Source: Echinometra lucunter
Taxonomy: Eukaryota > Echinodermata > Echinoidea > Camarodonta > Echinometridae
NCBI GenBank assembly: GCA_029962745.1
Contig: CM057167.1
Location: 24,900,642-24,964,641 of the forward strand
Direction of reading: 5' to 3'
Length of the DNA: 64,000 nucleotides
Part shown: piece after piece, positions 52,026-64,000 of the stretch
Layout: every line of letters starts with the position of its first letter
Numbering within the stretch: the first letter of the stretch is position 1
Notes under the pieces: model-generated
What the model saw: only the letters and a program-made list of their open reading frames with translations
The model's database searches: none
Told to the model about the DNA's origin: nothing
Position numbers and translations under genes: made by a program

Positions 52026-52160
52026 TCAATTATAAGAACTGCGCAAACCAATTTTCTGTATAAATGCTCAATCAAGAAAACCTGCTAAGATCTCATATCA
52101 GTTGAATTGACTTAGTTTCCCAACGTAGTCAAAAGTATGCATACTTCTTCAACTTTGCTC

Positions 52161-52399
52161 TTAAAGGGGGTATCCCACCGAGCGGCGAACGCTTACGAAT
52201 GTAGCGAATTTTCGATTCATCAACTTTAATTTTGAACAGGTTCAAAATTTATTTACAAAAGAAAAAGTATTTACGACGATTAAAACTACTGCGAACTGTT
52301 TTTGCAACCGTTTACGACCTTTTACGAACCCTGGCGAAACTCCGAATTCGCTATTGTACATTCGCGAGCGTTCGCCGCTCAGTGGGATACCCCCTTTAA
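52161..52399. mobile_element. TTAA-ended MITE, family D
   Basis: Starts TTAAAGGGGGTATCCCACCG and ends TGGGATACCCCCTTTAA. Mirrors continue through GAGCGGCGAACG and TTCGTAAA words. Its GC-rich arms differ from its surroundings. Confidence 0.9.
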
Positions 52400-53023
52400 A
52401 GGCACCAAAACTTGTCAGAGACCTATCAGACATACCTACAATGATTTTAAACGCCAGGTAAATTCCATCAACAAAAACGCCACTATGCAGAACAGGTGAA
52501 TTTGAATTGCAAGTTAGTTAACTAATAATGTTTCAAATTAATTTCATGCACGTTTTTCAGCAGAACCCTTGGTTACCAACTATTCCATTCACACGTTATG
52601 CATAATGGCATCTGAATAGAATTAGGAATCCAGGTTGCATACAATAGTTGTTGCTATGTCGGGCAAGCTTCTGACAAGCTTCTCCGTTTGTCAAGGGAGA
52701 CCTTTGTTCAACAGTTCAAGAAGTATGCATTAAATTATTTATAGTAAACGGGTCTATTTTGAATTCACGTCTGTCTTGGGTTCAGCTTTAGGCTTTATAA
52801 AGATCAAGAAGCTAAGTGGTAGGAAGACAAGCCACAAATTTTCCTCTATAAAATCATCTTTGCACGGTATCAGGATGGGCTGGAACAATGTATGCCCTAT
52901 GGCTGCATGATTGCTGGCCAGAAATGTCTCCGATTATTGCTGATTCCGGAGCATAGCCTAGGCCTTTGGACAAATTTGAGTACTGGCAACGCCATCGGTA
53001 AGTGGAGAACAAATTTCATACAA

Positions 53024-53191
<168 letters not shown>

Positions 53192-53582
53192 CAGGATCAT
53201 ATTTGAACATCAACAGTGGGATCAACTGAATATCATTGTGATAATCATTGTTGATGAAATGCATGTATTTCATAGTTAGCTGGGAGCAACTTTTAATATT
53301 TTGTTTACACGTACTACATAATGCCTGGTAGAAATAATCATACGTAAGTCAGCGATCCTCTAAACACATACTACCAAAATCATCCTGGAAATATGAATAT
53401 TATAAGGATAGGGCTTATACAAGCTCCTCAATCCGTTCACACAAAACATTCCACACAATATTCCTTCCAGTGGAATCTTTGCCTCCTGTCTCTCCCCCCC
53501 CCCCCCCGGTTGACGCCCATGACCCCCCCCCCCCCCCCCCCGCAGCTTCTCACTTAGCATCATGAACATAGTCAAGCAAGGC

Positions 53583-53714
53583 CTAGACAGCATCGTTCAC
53601 ATGGTTCATGTCGTTTTTCCGCTTGACGATGTCGGCTAGGAACCCGATGTAGAGGATAGCTAGTCGTAGTGTCTCGATTCGGGATAGGCGTTTCTCATGC
53701 TTGAATTTTGGCAC
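53583..53714 (-). CDS. FERD3L: Fer3-like exon 3 (helix 2 and stop)
   Basis: Acceptor TTTCACAG, then [35 protein letters not shown] and a short tail ending NDAV, stop TAG at 53585-53583. The bHLH lies near the C-terminus, leaving only about 13 residues after helix 2. Confidence 0.94.
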   Translation of the reverse strand: MPKFKHEKRLSRIETLRLAILYIGFLADIVKRKNDMNHVNDAV

Positions 53715-56253
53715 CTGTGAAAGAGTATAAAGTATGATATTTTATGCAGCTGTATGAAGTTCTTTCTCTTTGATTTGTTTGCCACAGAATAATTTCACAT
53801 GATTGGGCATCATGATAATAATGATAATGAAATTACATTTCTAGAACGCTTAATACAAATGTTTCTAAGCGCTTTACATGAAAAAGAGTGAAATATGATG
53901 TTGGAATTATTACTAGATAACTGTTTTACTCTGATTAAAATGCAACTGTTGTTTTATCGTTGTTCGGTGGAATTGTTATGATGTGGAACGATATACCATG
54001 GATATTCTGGGTACAAAATAATGGAGAAAATAATAATTTGTCATCTTCTGCACGTAGAAGACTTTATTAAAAACAAATACAATGCCAGTGTTACATAAGA
54101 TTATTTATTTTTTAAAGTAATTTACATAAATGTTATTGCGAATTTTGATCATGACAGTTAGGGGTGCTTTACCCCTAATTCTCTGAAAAGGAAAAACCAC
54201 TTATTGTGCATGATAAATAATAATAATAGTAATAATAATAATTGGCATTTGTAAGGCGCCGTCTGTCTACAAATGTTCTATTCCGAGGCGCACAAGAAAA
54301 TAATAGATAAGAGGGTTTGGATGAGTGTCAAAGTGTTTAGTACCAGTATTGTTCAAAGAGATAGGTTTTCAGCTTGGATTTAAAGGTTTATAACGATGGT
54401 ATGATTCTCAAAGGCATTGGTAAATTATTCCAAAGAGAGGGTGCTGCAGCAAAGACCAAAAATCGGGGGGGGGGGGGGGGCTCGAATGACAATGCCCCCC
54501 CCCCCTCCCCTCCCCGTAATTCCACCCATGGGGTGATGAAATTGACAGAGAGAAAAGAAATATCAAAACCACCAGTGCTCACCTCCTTACGCAGCTTGTC
54601 GAAAGCATCATTGAGGCCGAACATCCGACGTCGTTCACGGACGTTTGCAGCTTTCCTTTGCGCAACGGTCACGACACGACGTCGAGGTTTCGTTGTCGTT
54701 TTTACCCTTGATTTCGGCGGTTGGAGTACTTGAAACGGAAGATGATGACCGTTTGCTGGCTGTGTCTGATTGGTAAAGGGGTCACTCGTACTGTTTCCTA
54801 CTGCAACGAAAAAAGTAATTTATCAAATCAGAAGTGAGGACTGGAGCTCCTTGGGATCACAGGGGCACATCCCCCAATCGAACGGTGAAAAAGAGAAATT
54901 ATAGCAGCGGGAAAATTTGACAGAAAAGGAGGAGGTAATGAGAAAAGAGACACAAGGAGATCCTCTTTCCCACTTCCTCACTTGGCCTAATTGTTATTGC
55001 GGATCATCTATATCCCCAACCTTCATACAGGACTGGTGCTCTCCCCCCCCCCCCAAAAAAAAAAGTACCGTGGGTACCATGGTACTTAGACGAAATTACC
55101 ATCAAAACCATGAAAGTACCATGAAATTACCACCAAATTACCATAATTTGATGGTATTTTCGTCAAATTACCATGGAACCCATGGTGCTTTTTTTTACAA
55201 GCCCCTCCCCCCCCCCCTCCCTTGGGTCATGGCTGGAAATCGCTGAAGAATTTCGATATGTTTCTGAAAATTTCCAAATACAGTACTTGTGTTCTCCCCC
55301 CCCCCCCCCCCCCCCGGTTTTCCGAATAGGGGCCTACATCAAAATTTCACCTCGGCATTATATCTCATCTGTCATTCTGTGAGATCTAAATTAGGAGAAA
55401 GGCCTCGCCGACGTTGAGACGCTGGGTGTTCAAAAAGAAGTCTAATGCTGGCTTTGCCTCTGAAGAAAAATTCTAAACAGGCAGTGCCACAAAAAATGCC
55501 CATTATTATAAAACTTCACAGAGCCCACTGATTGCAAAGATAAGAAACGATTACTCAAAAGGCTTATAGACTGTAATATTGTTACAACCCTTTTAATTTC
55601 TTTATTTTTGTTTGGCAAATTGTGCCCCACACTTTTACAAACGATGGGTCCGCCCCTTCCGTTATGCTGCTTAACGATAAATAATGAGCGTACCTACCTA
55701 GAGCATGTTGAGAGTTATTTTGTACAAAATAACGAACTTGAGGCAAGGCTTCATTCTCATGGTAACAATTGTTGAACGAAGTGTCGACATAGTCCGTGGA
55801 ATTATTCGTATAGAAACTTTGGGAATTTTGCGTTTCTTGAACGGTAGTCACTTGTGGAGCATTTCCAGGCAAGTTGTTGTTCGCAGACCACTCAGAATGG
55901 AAGAGATACGCTGCCAGTTCGCTCCCTTCGTCGACCCCGTCTTCATTCTCGACATCATTGACATCGACATCCGTTGTCGATAAGATGTCGAGAAGATGCG
56001 CGGTGCTCAATGGGACTTGTTCTTCAAAGTTTTGGTGTCCGTCCCCGACATCATAACAGGTATTGCTGTTTTCGTAATTGATACTGCCGTCATCGTAACT
56101 GATGCTGCCATGGTTGAAACCCTGACTGACAGCGGGTGTGAGCTCGGCATATGTAGGCGGTGATGTTGACGACGAGTCAAAGTGTCCGCTATCGTAAGGC
56201 ATATTATTCGCGGCAGAGGAACTGAAAAGATTTGTGGCGATTTGTTCTTCCAT
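53583..56253 (-). CDS. FERD3L: Fer3/FERD3L-type bHLH transcription factor, 301 aa
   Basis: Three exons on the minus strand: 56253-55698, 54800-54583 and 53714-53583, joined in phases 1 and 0, give 301 residues. The ATG has a strong context (AAAATGG). The first 185 residues are acidic, Ser/Asn/Tyr-rich and low in recognisable domains, as in a transactivation region. Exon 2 holds the basic region [20 protein letters not shown] and helix 1. Exon 3 completes the loop and helix 2 with [20 protein letters not shown]. The [14 protein letters not shown] lead-in and [14 protein letters not shown] match the Fer3/FERD3L family better than PTF1A or Twist. It should act in the nucleus as an E-box-binding dimer with an E-protein. 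The family functions in neural and mesodermal specification (known elsewhere, not shown here). It is convergent with MYO1D. Confidence 0.92.
53715..54582. other. Fer3-like intron 2
   Basis: It holds two fragments of an ATAATAAT-headed dispersed repeat (53813-53885, CTAGAACGCTTAATAC; and 54208-54465, GGCATTTGTAAGGCGCC). A G-run and a C-run face each other at 54464-54505. Confidence 0.65.
54208..54465. repeat. Dispersed repeat with ATA-rich head
   Basis: Starts AATAATAATAATAGTAATAA, then ATTGGCATTTGTAAGGCGCC, and ends with AATTATTCCAAAGAGAGGG and GCTGCAGCAAAGAC. The GCGC-type motif followed by an ORF-like tail is common in marine invertebrate genomes (from memory). Confidence 0.5.
54583..54800 (-). 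CDS. FERD3L: Fer3-like exon 2 (basic region, helix 1)
   Basis: The acceptor is CGTTGCAG and the donor GTGAGC. The first two bases complete a valine codon. It encodes a linker and then [36 protein letters not shown]. All DNA-contact residues expected of a bHLH basic region (R, N, ERxR) are present. Confidence 0.93.
54801..55697. other. Fer3-like intron 1
   Basis: It holds C/A runs at 55026-55064, a patch of GTACCATGG/ACCATGAAA words with partial inverted symmetry (55065-55190), and C-runs at 55208 and 55296. No coding signal. Confidence 0.6.
55698..56253 (-). CDS. FERD3L: Fer3-like exon 1 (N-terminal region)
   Basis: A 556-base exon from ATG to CTAG|GTAGGT, leaving in phase 1. It encodes 185 residues rich in S, N, D, E and Y. 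No known domain is visible. An alternative donor four bases further on (GTACGC) would shift the frame and is rejected. Confidence 0.88.
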
Positions 56254-58180
56254 TTTGTCTATCTATCTATCAATATGTTTTCAGCATTTTCACCCTATGG
56301 AGTTAACTGGTCCAGTTAATTTGTGAACGTGATGAAGGCAGTATGATCACTTTTTTTTTTGTATCTTCAGTGTTAGAGTTGAAGAAAAGGAACAGAAAAT
56401 GAAATTGTATATTTCTCTAGATTATTTGGTAGTAAATGTCATCCTTTGGGTCAAAACACAAGAATGGCACTTCGATCCATCACACTAAAAAAAAAAAAAA
56501 AAAACTTGCTGACAATAATTCCTTATAAAGCAGTGTTGATAACTTAAGCAATATTCATACTGACTAGTAGTAGTGGAGAATAAATTTCTATTTCAGAATG
56601 GCGAAGCTGCATATGTATTGGTATCTGTAAATTCGAAGAAGACCTTTTTGGTGTCTTGACGTGCACAGATATTGAGCTTTCAAAAAAGTGTCCACGTTGG
56701 TGATGATCAGGAGCTCTTATACGGACATCATTTATGTAAGCCGACCAGTCCATCTTATTGATTCATGGATTTTTTGTAAATGTTTGTTTTATTCAAAGTT
56801 ATTGCACGAGAAACTCTACGTCTGCTTCATCCACCTAAAAAGAAAACAATGAAACCGTCTTATAGTTCCTTCTTGGAGTACGAAAGTCTGCGTTTAAGAA
56901 TAAATCTTAACTTCTCATTTTTGCTTTTTGAATGGGCACACTTTTCTGGCACGCCTTTTGCCTGTTGGTAGCCTGGTTTCAGGAAAAAACTAGGATTTTG
57001 TTCCTTCCCTTTATTCTCACAAACATGACTATTGAATTATTTTGAGAAAAGACCACTTCGGGAGTTTTTAGAAATTACGAGAACAAAGACAGTTTAAAGA
57101 GGATAAGAATTTCATTCAAGACTGCGTATGATAACTCTTTATGATCTGTCTTCAGAAAGGAATAAATAGTTGATTATTCCTGGACACAAGAAAAACAACT
57201 GCAATTTTTTTTCTTAATGCCCCCCCCCCCCACGATGCTTGTCGATACATTATGTAATGAAGAAGACCTCAGTTGTAATGTCAAGAGCTAAGCATACAAT
57301 GGTATATTTGATCGGAAAATACTCCCGCCTTTGTTATTTGCGCAACAAGTAGCTTTTGGGCGATTAAACACTCGACTCGCGTGGCGATTCGAGCTTTGAA
57401 AGATGGTCGATTTTATTTAAACGATTGGCACTTAACTTCTTCACCTCAAGTGTTCTTTAAGATTTAAGTACTACCGGTATTTGTAAAGATAAGTGTTAGA
57501 GACCCTTCCTTTTAGCGCCTTTTTCTGACCTCTCCCCTGAATACCAAAAGTTAGGCCTACCGTCTGTCCAAACTTTCTTTTCTTAAATCCAAGTTTTTAT
57601 GTTGTTGTGCTTCTGTAAAAAGAATTGTTGGGCACTTAAGTCTCAGAGAAAACAGTGCGAAGAATATTGTTTTTGCTTTTGTGTTAAAAAGCTTTCAGCA
57701 ACAAACAGATTTAAGTAACGTCAAGAGAACAAATTAATATTAGTGTTTTGTTTTGTTTTCATTTTGTTGTTGATTTGGTTTTGGATTTGAGGGCGCTTTT
57801 ATGGAAATTTTTTTTTAAACAATATGCAAAAGCAAAACAAAAAACAAAAAACAAACAAAAAAAAAAAACCACAAAAACATGGTGCGTGGGAACGAGCATA
57901 ATGATTAATCAGTTATTCGTATTTTGGGAATACAGTTTAATTTACAACATGGTTGTGGAACTGAGGGCACTACCCACCCCCCCCCCCCCCCCGAAACTTA
58001 AAAATTTGATATCCAATAACTATCTTGTATATTTTATATAATTCACGACATAAGCACATTTTTACCAAAGTATAACCTACTCATTTTGGCCCGCTATCAT
58101 GGCTATAACTATAGATAAAGTTAAAAGTCTAAAAGTTGAAATTCGGTTAATATCAAACGTCAGCATCCATGAGAAATTAT
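56254..58180. other. Region upstream of the Fer3-like gene
   Basis: AT-rich DNA with A, T and C runs. It should contain the promoter of the minus-strand gene, but no convincing TATA box or other site could be named. An ATCTATC repeat lies at 56259-56271. Confidence 0.5.
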
Positions 58181-58189
58181 CACTTTACA

Positions 58190-58475
58190 TCTCTCTCCTC
58201 CTCTCCCCTTCTCTCTCTCTTTCTCTCCTCTCTTCTCTCTTCTCCTCTCTCCTCTTTCTTTCCTTGATTCTTTCTTTCTTTCTGTATATTCCAGATACAG
58301 CTCTTTGACTGTCTTATGCCTTGTCTTGTCTCCGTTGCCCCCACCCCTCTCTCTCTCTCTCTCTCTCTCTCTTCCTCTCTCTTTCTTTCTTTCGCTCTTT
58401 CTTTTTACCTCCCCTTCGTTCCCTCCCCTTTCCCCCTTTTCCCCTCTTTCCCTCCTCACCCTCCCTCCCTCTAAC
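58190..58475. repeat. (CT)n pyrimidine tract
   Basis: Imperfect CT and TTTC repeats with a short break near 58290-58345. Frames on both strands across it (poly-S/L; poly-R/E) are compositional. Confidence 0.92.
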
Positions 58476-58662
58476 TCGTGTCCGACACGCGACCAATCAG
58501 CCACCTGTTACACACGCCTGCTAATTGCTTGATCCACGCGCCTTTTGTTTTCTCTTTTCCTTTGATAAAACAACGTGGAATGCTGTATCCCTCGAATAAA
58601 TTTACTTGGCCATTCCCATAATCTTTATACCTTCCTAGTCAATATTAGCACGTTCAGTAAAC

Positions 58663-59479
58663 ATGAAGTATATTCTCTCATTGGTTCTCTTTAATTTCTT
58701 TTGTTGGATCTTGAATATCTGTCTTGCCTGTGACGAAGTGGTAACATTTGGTGAGATTTTTATTCGTCAATCTTATACGGAGATTACTTTCGTGATTCTT
58801 TGGTTGATGCAAGTTTGAAATATCTTTTGTCTGTAAAATCAGGTTCAGCGCCATATTCTTTTAAATGGGCGTATAGATTTTTAAAAAATCTTTGAAAGGT
58901 CAAAATAAAAAAAAGTATGCTCACATTTTGGGAAAGCGTTTATGTCCACTTATCGCAAAAGCAAAATGAAAATATAGAAAAAAAAATCACCAAAGAAAAA
59001 TCATACCAAAAACAAAAGAAAATAGGAAGAGCTAAAGAAAATTAATAATCAAAATACAATGATAAAAGTGGTAATATCTTTGGAAAACTGTCGGACTTGG
59101 CGAGGGATGTCACGGGCGGAATTGTTTTGCTTTGTTCCGTGTTTGTTTGGGGGGGGGGGGGTTTCGATCGTTGGTTTTTTTATTTTTAATGGAGTCTCAT
59201 GATAATAATCATCATGAATGAACTAACTGCGTAAGTTTTCTCTGAGGGGCGCTCGTAGGAGATTTTTTTTTTTTTTTAGATCTTTACTAATAAAGAAATC
59301 ACTTTTGGGGGCGTAGTTTGAGGAGATCAATACTCTGTTGTTTGTGGGTGGTTTTTTGAATATTTTTTCACTCTACAAGTTTCGTAATAGGTATAAATAT
59401 AAGTCTTCAACAATGTTCGATGTCTATTTCTTTTTTAATCATATTTGCAGGATGTGACTCTGAAAAAAGAAATGCTTGA
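58663..59479 (+). CDS. Candidate two-exon gene for a 38-aa secreted peptide
   Basis: Prediction, not a recognised family. Exon 1 (58663-58750) starts ATGAAG and encodes a typical signal peptide, MKYILSLVLFNFFCWILN, with a likely cleavage after LA. It ends in phase 1 at TTTG|GTGAGA. Exon 2 (59451-59479) follows a good acceptor (TTTTTTAATCATATTTGCAG) and ends at TGA. After cleavage the product would be CDEVVTFGCDSEKRNA, with two cysteines eight apart and a Lys-Arg pair near the end. An AATAAA lies at 59663. Alternatively exon 1 is real but joins a different downstream exon, as in small extracellular domains with phase 1 introns, or the whole model is chance. Confidence 0.3.
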
Positions 59480-61705
59480 TGTACTTTCACTTAGAATCAT
59501 ACTCCTTCCAGTTACCTCTCTGTACGTTTGAGACGAAATTGTTTTTTTTTTTTTAATGTAATGTCATATCACTTCTTAGAAATTGTAAATACTCTACCAT
59601 TAAGCAGTCCTATCTCACGGGCATAGCCATTTGTTCTTCTCGCTCATAAAAAACGTGAGAGTAATAAATAGTTTTTTTTTCATACAAACATGACAAAATA
59701 CCACAATCATTAGCGTTAAGGGCCACTGACGTACTGGTGGGTGGTTTTGCGGTGGATGGTTTTTCTTCATTTTTTTTTTTTAAATAATTTTTTGCTTGCT
59801 TGTCAGCATCTGGGACTTTCTTTTTTGATAGCGCAGCTCCCACCCCTCCCCCCCCCCCCCCAAAAAAAATAAAATTATATATATTTGGCTCACTACATCG
59901 CTGTTTAGGACGTGTTGTTACACCATGTCAAAGAAGGTGCGATCTTAAGAAAATAGGCCCTTAGGCATGCGACCACACTATCAAGTAAGTAAACACTTCC
60001 TTTTTTTTTTCTTCTTCTTCTTTCTTTCTTATTACGATTGTTTTCCCCCGCCCCCTTCGCGCCGTGAAGCGGATAGACAAACAAACGGTTAGCAACGTTT
60101 ACATGTGAAAAGTTAATGGATTTTATTCATAAAAGAAGTCTATAGTATATTATTGTCTTTGCATCCTGAGAGTGAGAAAAATAGCGTTAAAGATGAAGGC
60201 ATAATCTGGAACCAGAGGTCCATCTATGCCTTGGCTTGACGGGGATGGGGGGGGGGGGGGGTCTTATCGCGTCCTTAATCTGCTTTTATAGGGTAGAGGC
60301 AAGGCGAATAATACTACTGTAAGACATGGTGTCAATTTATGATGGTTTTTCTGAACTATTATCATGATTATGTTCTACTTTGTATTAATTTCCTGACTGG
60401 GTTGAAAGGAATCTGTTTATGATTGATCAGAATTTATTGGGGACGATTACCCCTTAGTCGTCTCTCCCTTCCATGTCACAGTGAAATAACGAATTCCCTA
60501 GTAACATTATACGTTTAGTAATCTCAGTTTTTTTTTTTTTTAAATGTAGTTTTTTTAAAATAAGTTATCTGATTCTTTTAAATCAACACTAATCTGTTCT
60601 CAAGCAAAACAATACTATGGCTGGATAACCCTTTCAGTAATGCCATATCCCAATCATCTTCAGATCAGTTTATCATCTAACAAAGTAGTTCCCCTAGAAA
60701 TACACTTCCGGGGGGCAGTCAAAATATATCACAGTAATGACCACAGCTTTCCCAAACACTTAAATCCACTCATCCAAATTAACCCCCCTAGACCAGTAGA
60801 CATTACCTCTCGAACATATGGTTCAATTGATACCCCCGTTTCCATATTTTTTTTTCGAATGGGGGGAAGGGCTATATAAAATATATTTGACATCCTAAAT
60901 GGGTCTTGCATTTAATGTGCCTCATTTCCCCTTTAAAAATACCCTTTCTGTGCATTTTTCTATTTTTTGCCATGCATGTGCGCAGGATTATATTCGACTC
61001 CCCCTCCCCCCCCCCCCCCGGCACTGAATCATAGACAAGATCTCAGAGAAACCAATCCATGTATGCATGCTACTAGAAAATAATGATTTATTTTCATTTC
61101 AAATGTGTTCTTGAAGAATATGCTATTCATCTATTTCAGAGGATCCAATAATCATTTGAAAATATATCTAATTCTACACATATATTCAACAAAACATATT
61201 ATCCACAATAAATCTGACCCACTAAAAATTGGAAATTTGAGAAAGAGAATTACAGAATTCACTCTGACATATCACTCATACATTTTACAGCGAATAAAAA
61301 ATCCTTCAGAAACATGTATGAAGAGTTTCGTCCCATAACAAGTTAATCCATTTTTGTCAATTTGAGAAATTTGCGATTAAAGTTGCCAAAATATCATTAA
61401 AAGCATTAAGAAACATTGTGCTACTTTTTATCATTACTTAAAAAATATACCTTTTTACGGCAGTATATAATGAGATAGGTATCATTCAAAAGGCACTATT
61501 TAGTATAAAACATGGTTCCCTTACTTTAAAATGTTCAAGAATGGCACTGTTTTGTGATAGAACCCTTCATATCTATCTACACATGAAACAAAGGCTATAC
61601 AGGTAAAAAAAAGGTAAATATCCAGACTTGATATGATCATTGTAAAACAGAAATTGGACAAACAATTTTCAATAATTTTTCATTTTACCATACATATATT
61701 CATCA
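59480..61705. other. AT-rich spacer with homopolymer runs
   Basis: C, G, T and A runs at 59539, 59849, 60003, 60250 and 61005. AATAAA at 59663-59668 could serve the candidate peptide gene. TTTATT at 61087 reads AATAAA on the minus strand. No gene recognised. Confidence 0.5.
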
Positions 61706-61862
61706 GGGCCCTGTTGCATAAAACGTACCATTGATGGTAACTTTGCCTTCAATAGTAACTTCCATGGAAACTTTGAATTTGATTGGCTGTTCAGCAATGT
61801 TACCATGGTAGTTACCACTGATGGCAGAGTTACCATTAATGGTGAGTTTTATGCAACGGGCC
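61706..61862. mobile_element. Hairpin MITE with CCAAT word at the apex
   Basis: Ends GGGCCCTGTTGCATAAAAC and GTTTTATGCAACGGGCC. The arms share ACCATTGATGGTAAC-type repeats. The exact centre is TTTGATTGGCTGTT. Confidence 0.88.
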
Positions 61863-61991
61863 AGAATATATGTTGGGATCTATCATTAGAAGATAAAAAC
61901 TAATCAGTATAAAAATATATCTACATCTATGCATACTCAGCTACAAGTGAACTCTACAGACACATAGCCACAGGCACTTAGTCCACCTCAT

Positions 61992-62393
61992 TTAACCCAT
62001 TCGTGACAGGAATTATTTAAGGCCTAATTTGATCAGCTTTTATTCTTCAAATTGGCAACACCAACATTTATTGCTACATTTTTCTTATAAAACGTCATGT
62101 ATCTGAAATGAATATAAATTGACAGAAATTATAAGTCAAAAAGTTGCCAATTTGCAGGGGAAAATGGTGATTTTAAACTTGTATCACATTACCAATTTAA
62201 GGATTTTAATGCTTATTTTCCTCTAAAAAAATTTCAGCATCAAACAAGGAATATTGACGCAACCAAAATGGGCACAGTATATGTAGAATTTTTTGCTCTT
62301 TCTGCTCATGTATTTGGTATTATTTTTAGGGCTTTGCATCAAAAGATATTAGGCCAAACCACAAAATGTGGACCTCTGTCACGAATGGGTTAA
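61992..62393. mobile_element. TTAA-ended MITE, family A, copy 4
   Basis: Starts TTAACCCATTCGTGACAG and ends CTGTCACGAATGGGTTAA: 18-base perfect inverted termini. It looks like the youngest copy by its ends. Confidence 0.92.
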
Positions 62394-64000
62394 ACTGAAA
62401 TTGGAAAGACTACCGGTATCAACCTAAGATTTCATGTCAGCCTAATGGCATAACTATTATCCAAGTATACAAGAATAGAGAATGCGTGATCAATCCCTGA
62501 CAGTGGAATGCAACATACCAAACAAATGCAAACTAAATTATCAGACACATGACATCTTCATTTTATAACAAAATACAACAACAACAACAACAAAACCACG
62601 TGAAAGACAATATTCTAACTTTCTGAAAAACTAACTGTCGCATATGATAAAACTACATTTTCTACATGATAAACATTTCAATCACTAATAAGCAAGTTCC
62701 ATTGCTCTCCGACTGGATCATATGAAGTAATAGAGGGTTAGAGGTACACTTGAGGTTTAAATATACCTTTTTCTCAAAAGGAGTTAAGCATCATGCTGTC
62801 CTCTTGTAATTAAACAAGAATCTGTTCCTCAAACTATGAAATCTTTAGTCTTCAAAATTCAGTTTTTCCAACAGAAATAGCAATGCAAACACTGCAGCAT
62901 TTTCAAATTTAAAAAAAACATTTGGAGGAATTTTAATGTACTTTAAAAAAGAGACAACTGAAGAGTCACAAAACATAAAGTCATCTTGTATGCATCATAA
63001 ACTTTCCTACCATGGACTAAAAAGCACAAAATATTTTTTTTTAAAGTTTACCGTTTTGAGATCAACTCAGTATGTCTTGACCCTGTCTCAAACATTAAAG
63101 ATGTTATGAGGTTTGGTTCAATTGATAATGATCCTGTTGGGTATCTTAAATTCCTCTCTTTAAAATAGTGATGTTCCTTGCCAGCTTGCCACAACAGAGA
63201 CTAGGAAAGTTAGAAAGGGTTACCTTGTTATAAGATTATATAAATATGTTTCAACCCTGACATGACCCTGCAGAATGTTAAGTTTGGTACAAATGATCCT
63301 GTGTTGTATTTATCCCTAAACCATATACTCCTCTTTTAAAAACAATTTACAGAATTTGATTACTCACAAAGCCACCTTTCCATGTCTCCCATATGTTTTA
63401 CCCATCATATTCTGTGTCTCCCACGATCTACAAACTAACTCTGTAAAATGTTTATAAATTGAGCAAAGTAAAAAGATACATATTAACACTTGAAATTGCC
63501 AAAAACCAATGTCGTCGCTAGAAATGCACTTTTGCAAGCAAATGCACAATTAGTTGCTTTTCACATTAATTTGGATACAAAATTCATGGCAAAATGTAAA
63601 ATTTGAGAATGTTGTGACAATATTCTTAGATTTCACTCCACTCTACTCCCCATGGCCTAGATGTAAATTTGAAAAGACCTCATACATTTGAATTTAAAAA
63701 GAAAACCACACACGCCGAGATACTTACATCCCAGCTTGGGTAATGAAAACTGATATATAAGGGGCATTCCTATAATTATGAGTGACAATAAAAATCATGT
63801 GTCCCCAATTTTCTGAAATAATTTGGTGCCATAAAACTTGAAAAATAGAATGTTATTATTAATAAGGGAGAAAAAATTAAATGCATAAAAAAAATGACAT
63901 GATTTTATTTACTTGATTATTGCAATCCTCTGATTTCTATTTTTTTTTAAATCAAATTGCATATACAAAGACATGATTCTGCTTACCTGATAAGCTACAT
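62394..64000. other. Right end of window, no gene seen
   Basis: AT-rich DNA. At 63981-63989 the minus strand reads CAG|GTAAGC, a consensus donor, so an exon of a minus-strand gene could begin just beyond the window. Nothing inside supports this. Confidence 0.4.

Noticed and set aside
51653..52075. Frame of 140 codons on the minus strand
   Set aside because: It is the translation of the (GA)n tract.
59610..59843. Minus-strand frame resembling a myristoylated lysine-rich protein start (GAALSKKK), with a GTACGT donor-like site after PPT
   Set aside because: The first codon is GTG, not ATG, and no upstream ATG in frame was found. The lysines come from A runs, so it is probably chance.

Overview
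The window looks like animal nuclear DNA, most likely from a marine invertebrate deuterostome and probably an echinoderm of sea-urchin type. The reasons are short exons in long AT-rich introns, many small foldback transposons, frequent poly-C/poly-G runs and scattered ACATGTA words, and two conserved animal genes. The species call is inference. Two 500-base runs of N (1300-1799 and 19312-19811) are assembly gaps.

The left three quarters (8240-48584, + strand) hold most of an unconventional class I myosin, recognised as the MYO1D (myosin-Id, Drosophila Myo31DF) orthologue. I could place 18 coding exons with matching splice phases, from the P-loop exon to the stop codon, giving about 909 residues. 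The roughly 100 N-terminal residues before the P-loop are not visible and probably lie upstream of the window or in the first gap. A possible 21-base in-frame microexon lies at 27718-27738. Several exons have decayed tandem copies of themselves in the adjacent introns, and two copies of the exon at 29360 remain fully open.

After a 3' UTR (to about 49.55 kb) and a repeat-rich spacer comes a convergent three-exon gene on the minus strand (56253-53583). It encodes a 301-residue bHLH transcription factor of the Fer3/FERD3L type. Further right (58663-59479, +) is a possible two-exon gene for a 38-residue secreted peptide with two cysteines, a prediction only. No convincing gene was found from 59.5 kb to the end.

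Most of the remaining DNA is mobile-element debris. It includes several foldback MITE families with TTAA termini, a hAT relic with a transposase tail, a hAT-like MITE with a perfect 8-bp target duplication, two LINE 3'-end relics, a tRNA-derived SINE, a tRNA-like block inside inverted repeats, and a TIR element filled by a 21-bp minisatellite. Several short hairpin elements carry a CCAAT-box word at or near the apex. The two main genes have no obvious functional link: one is a cytoplasmic membrane-linked motor and the other a nuclear regulator.
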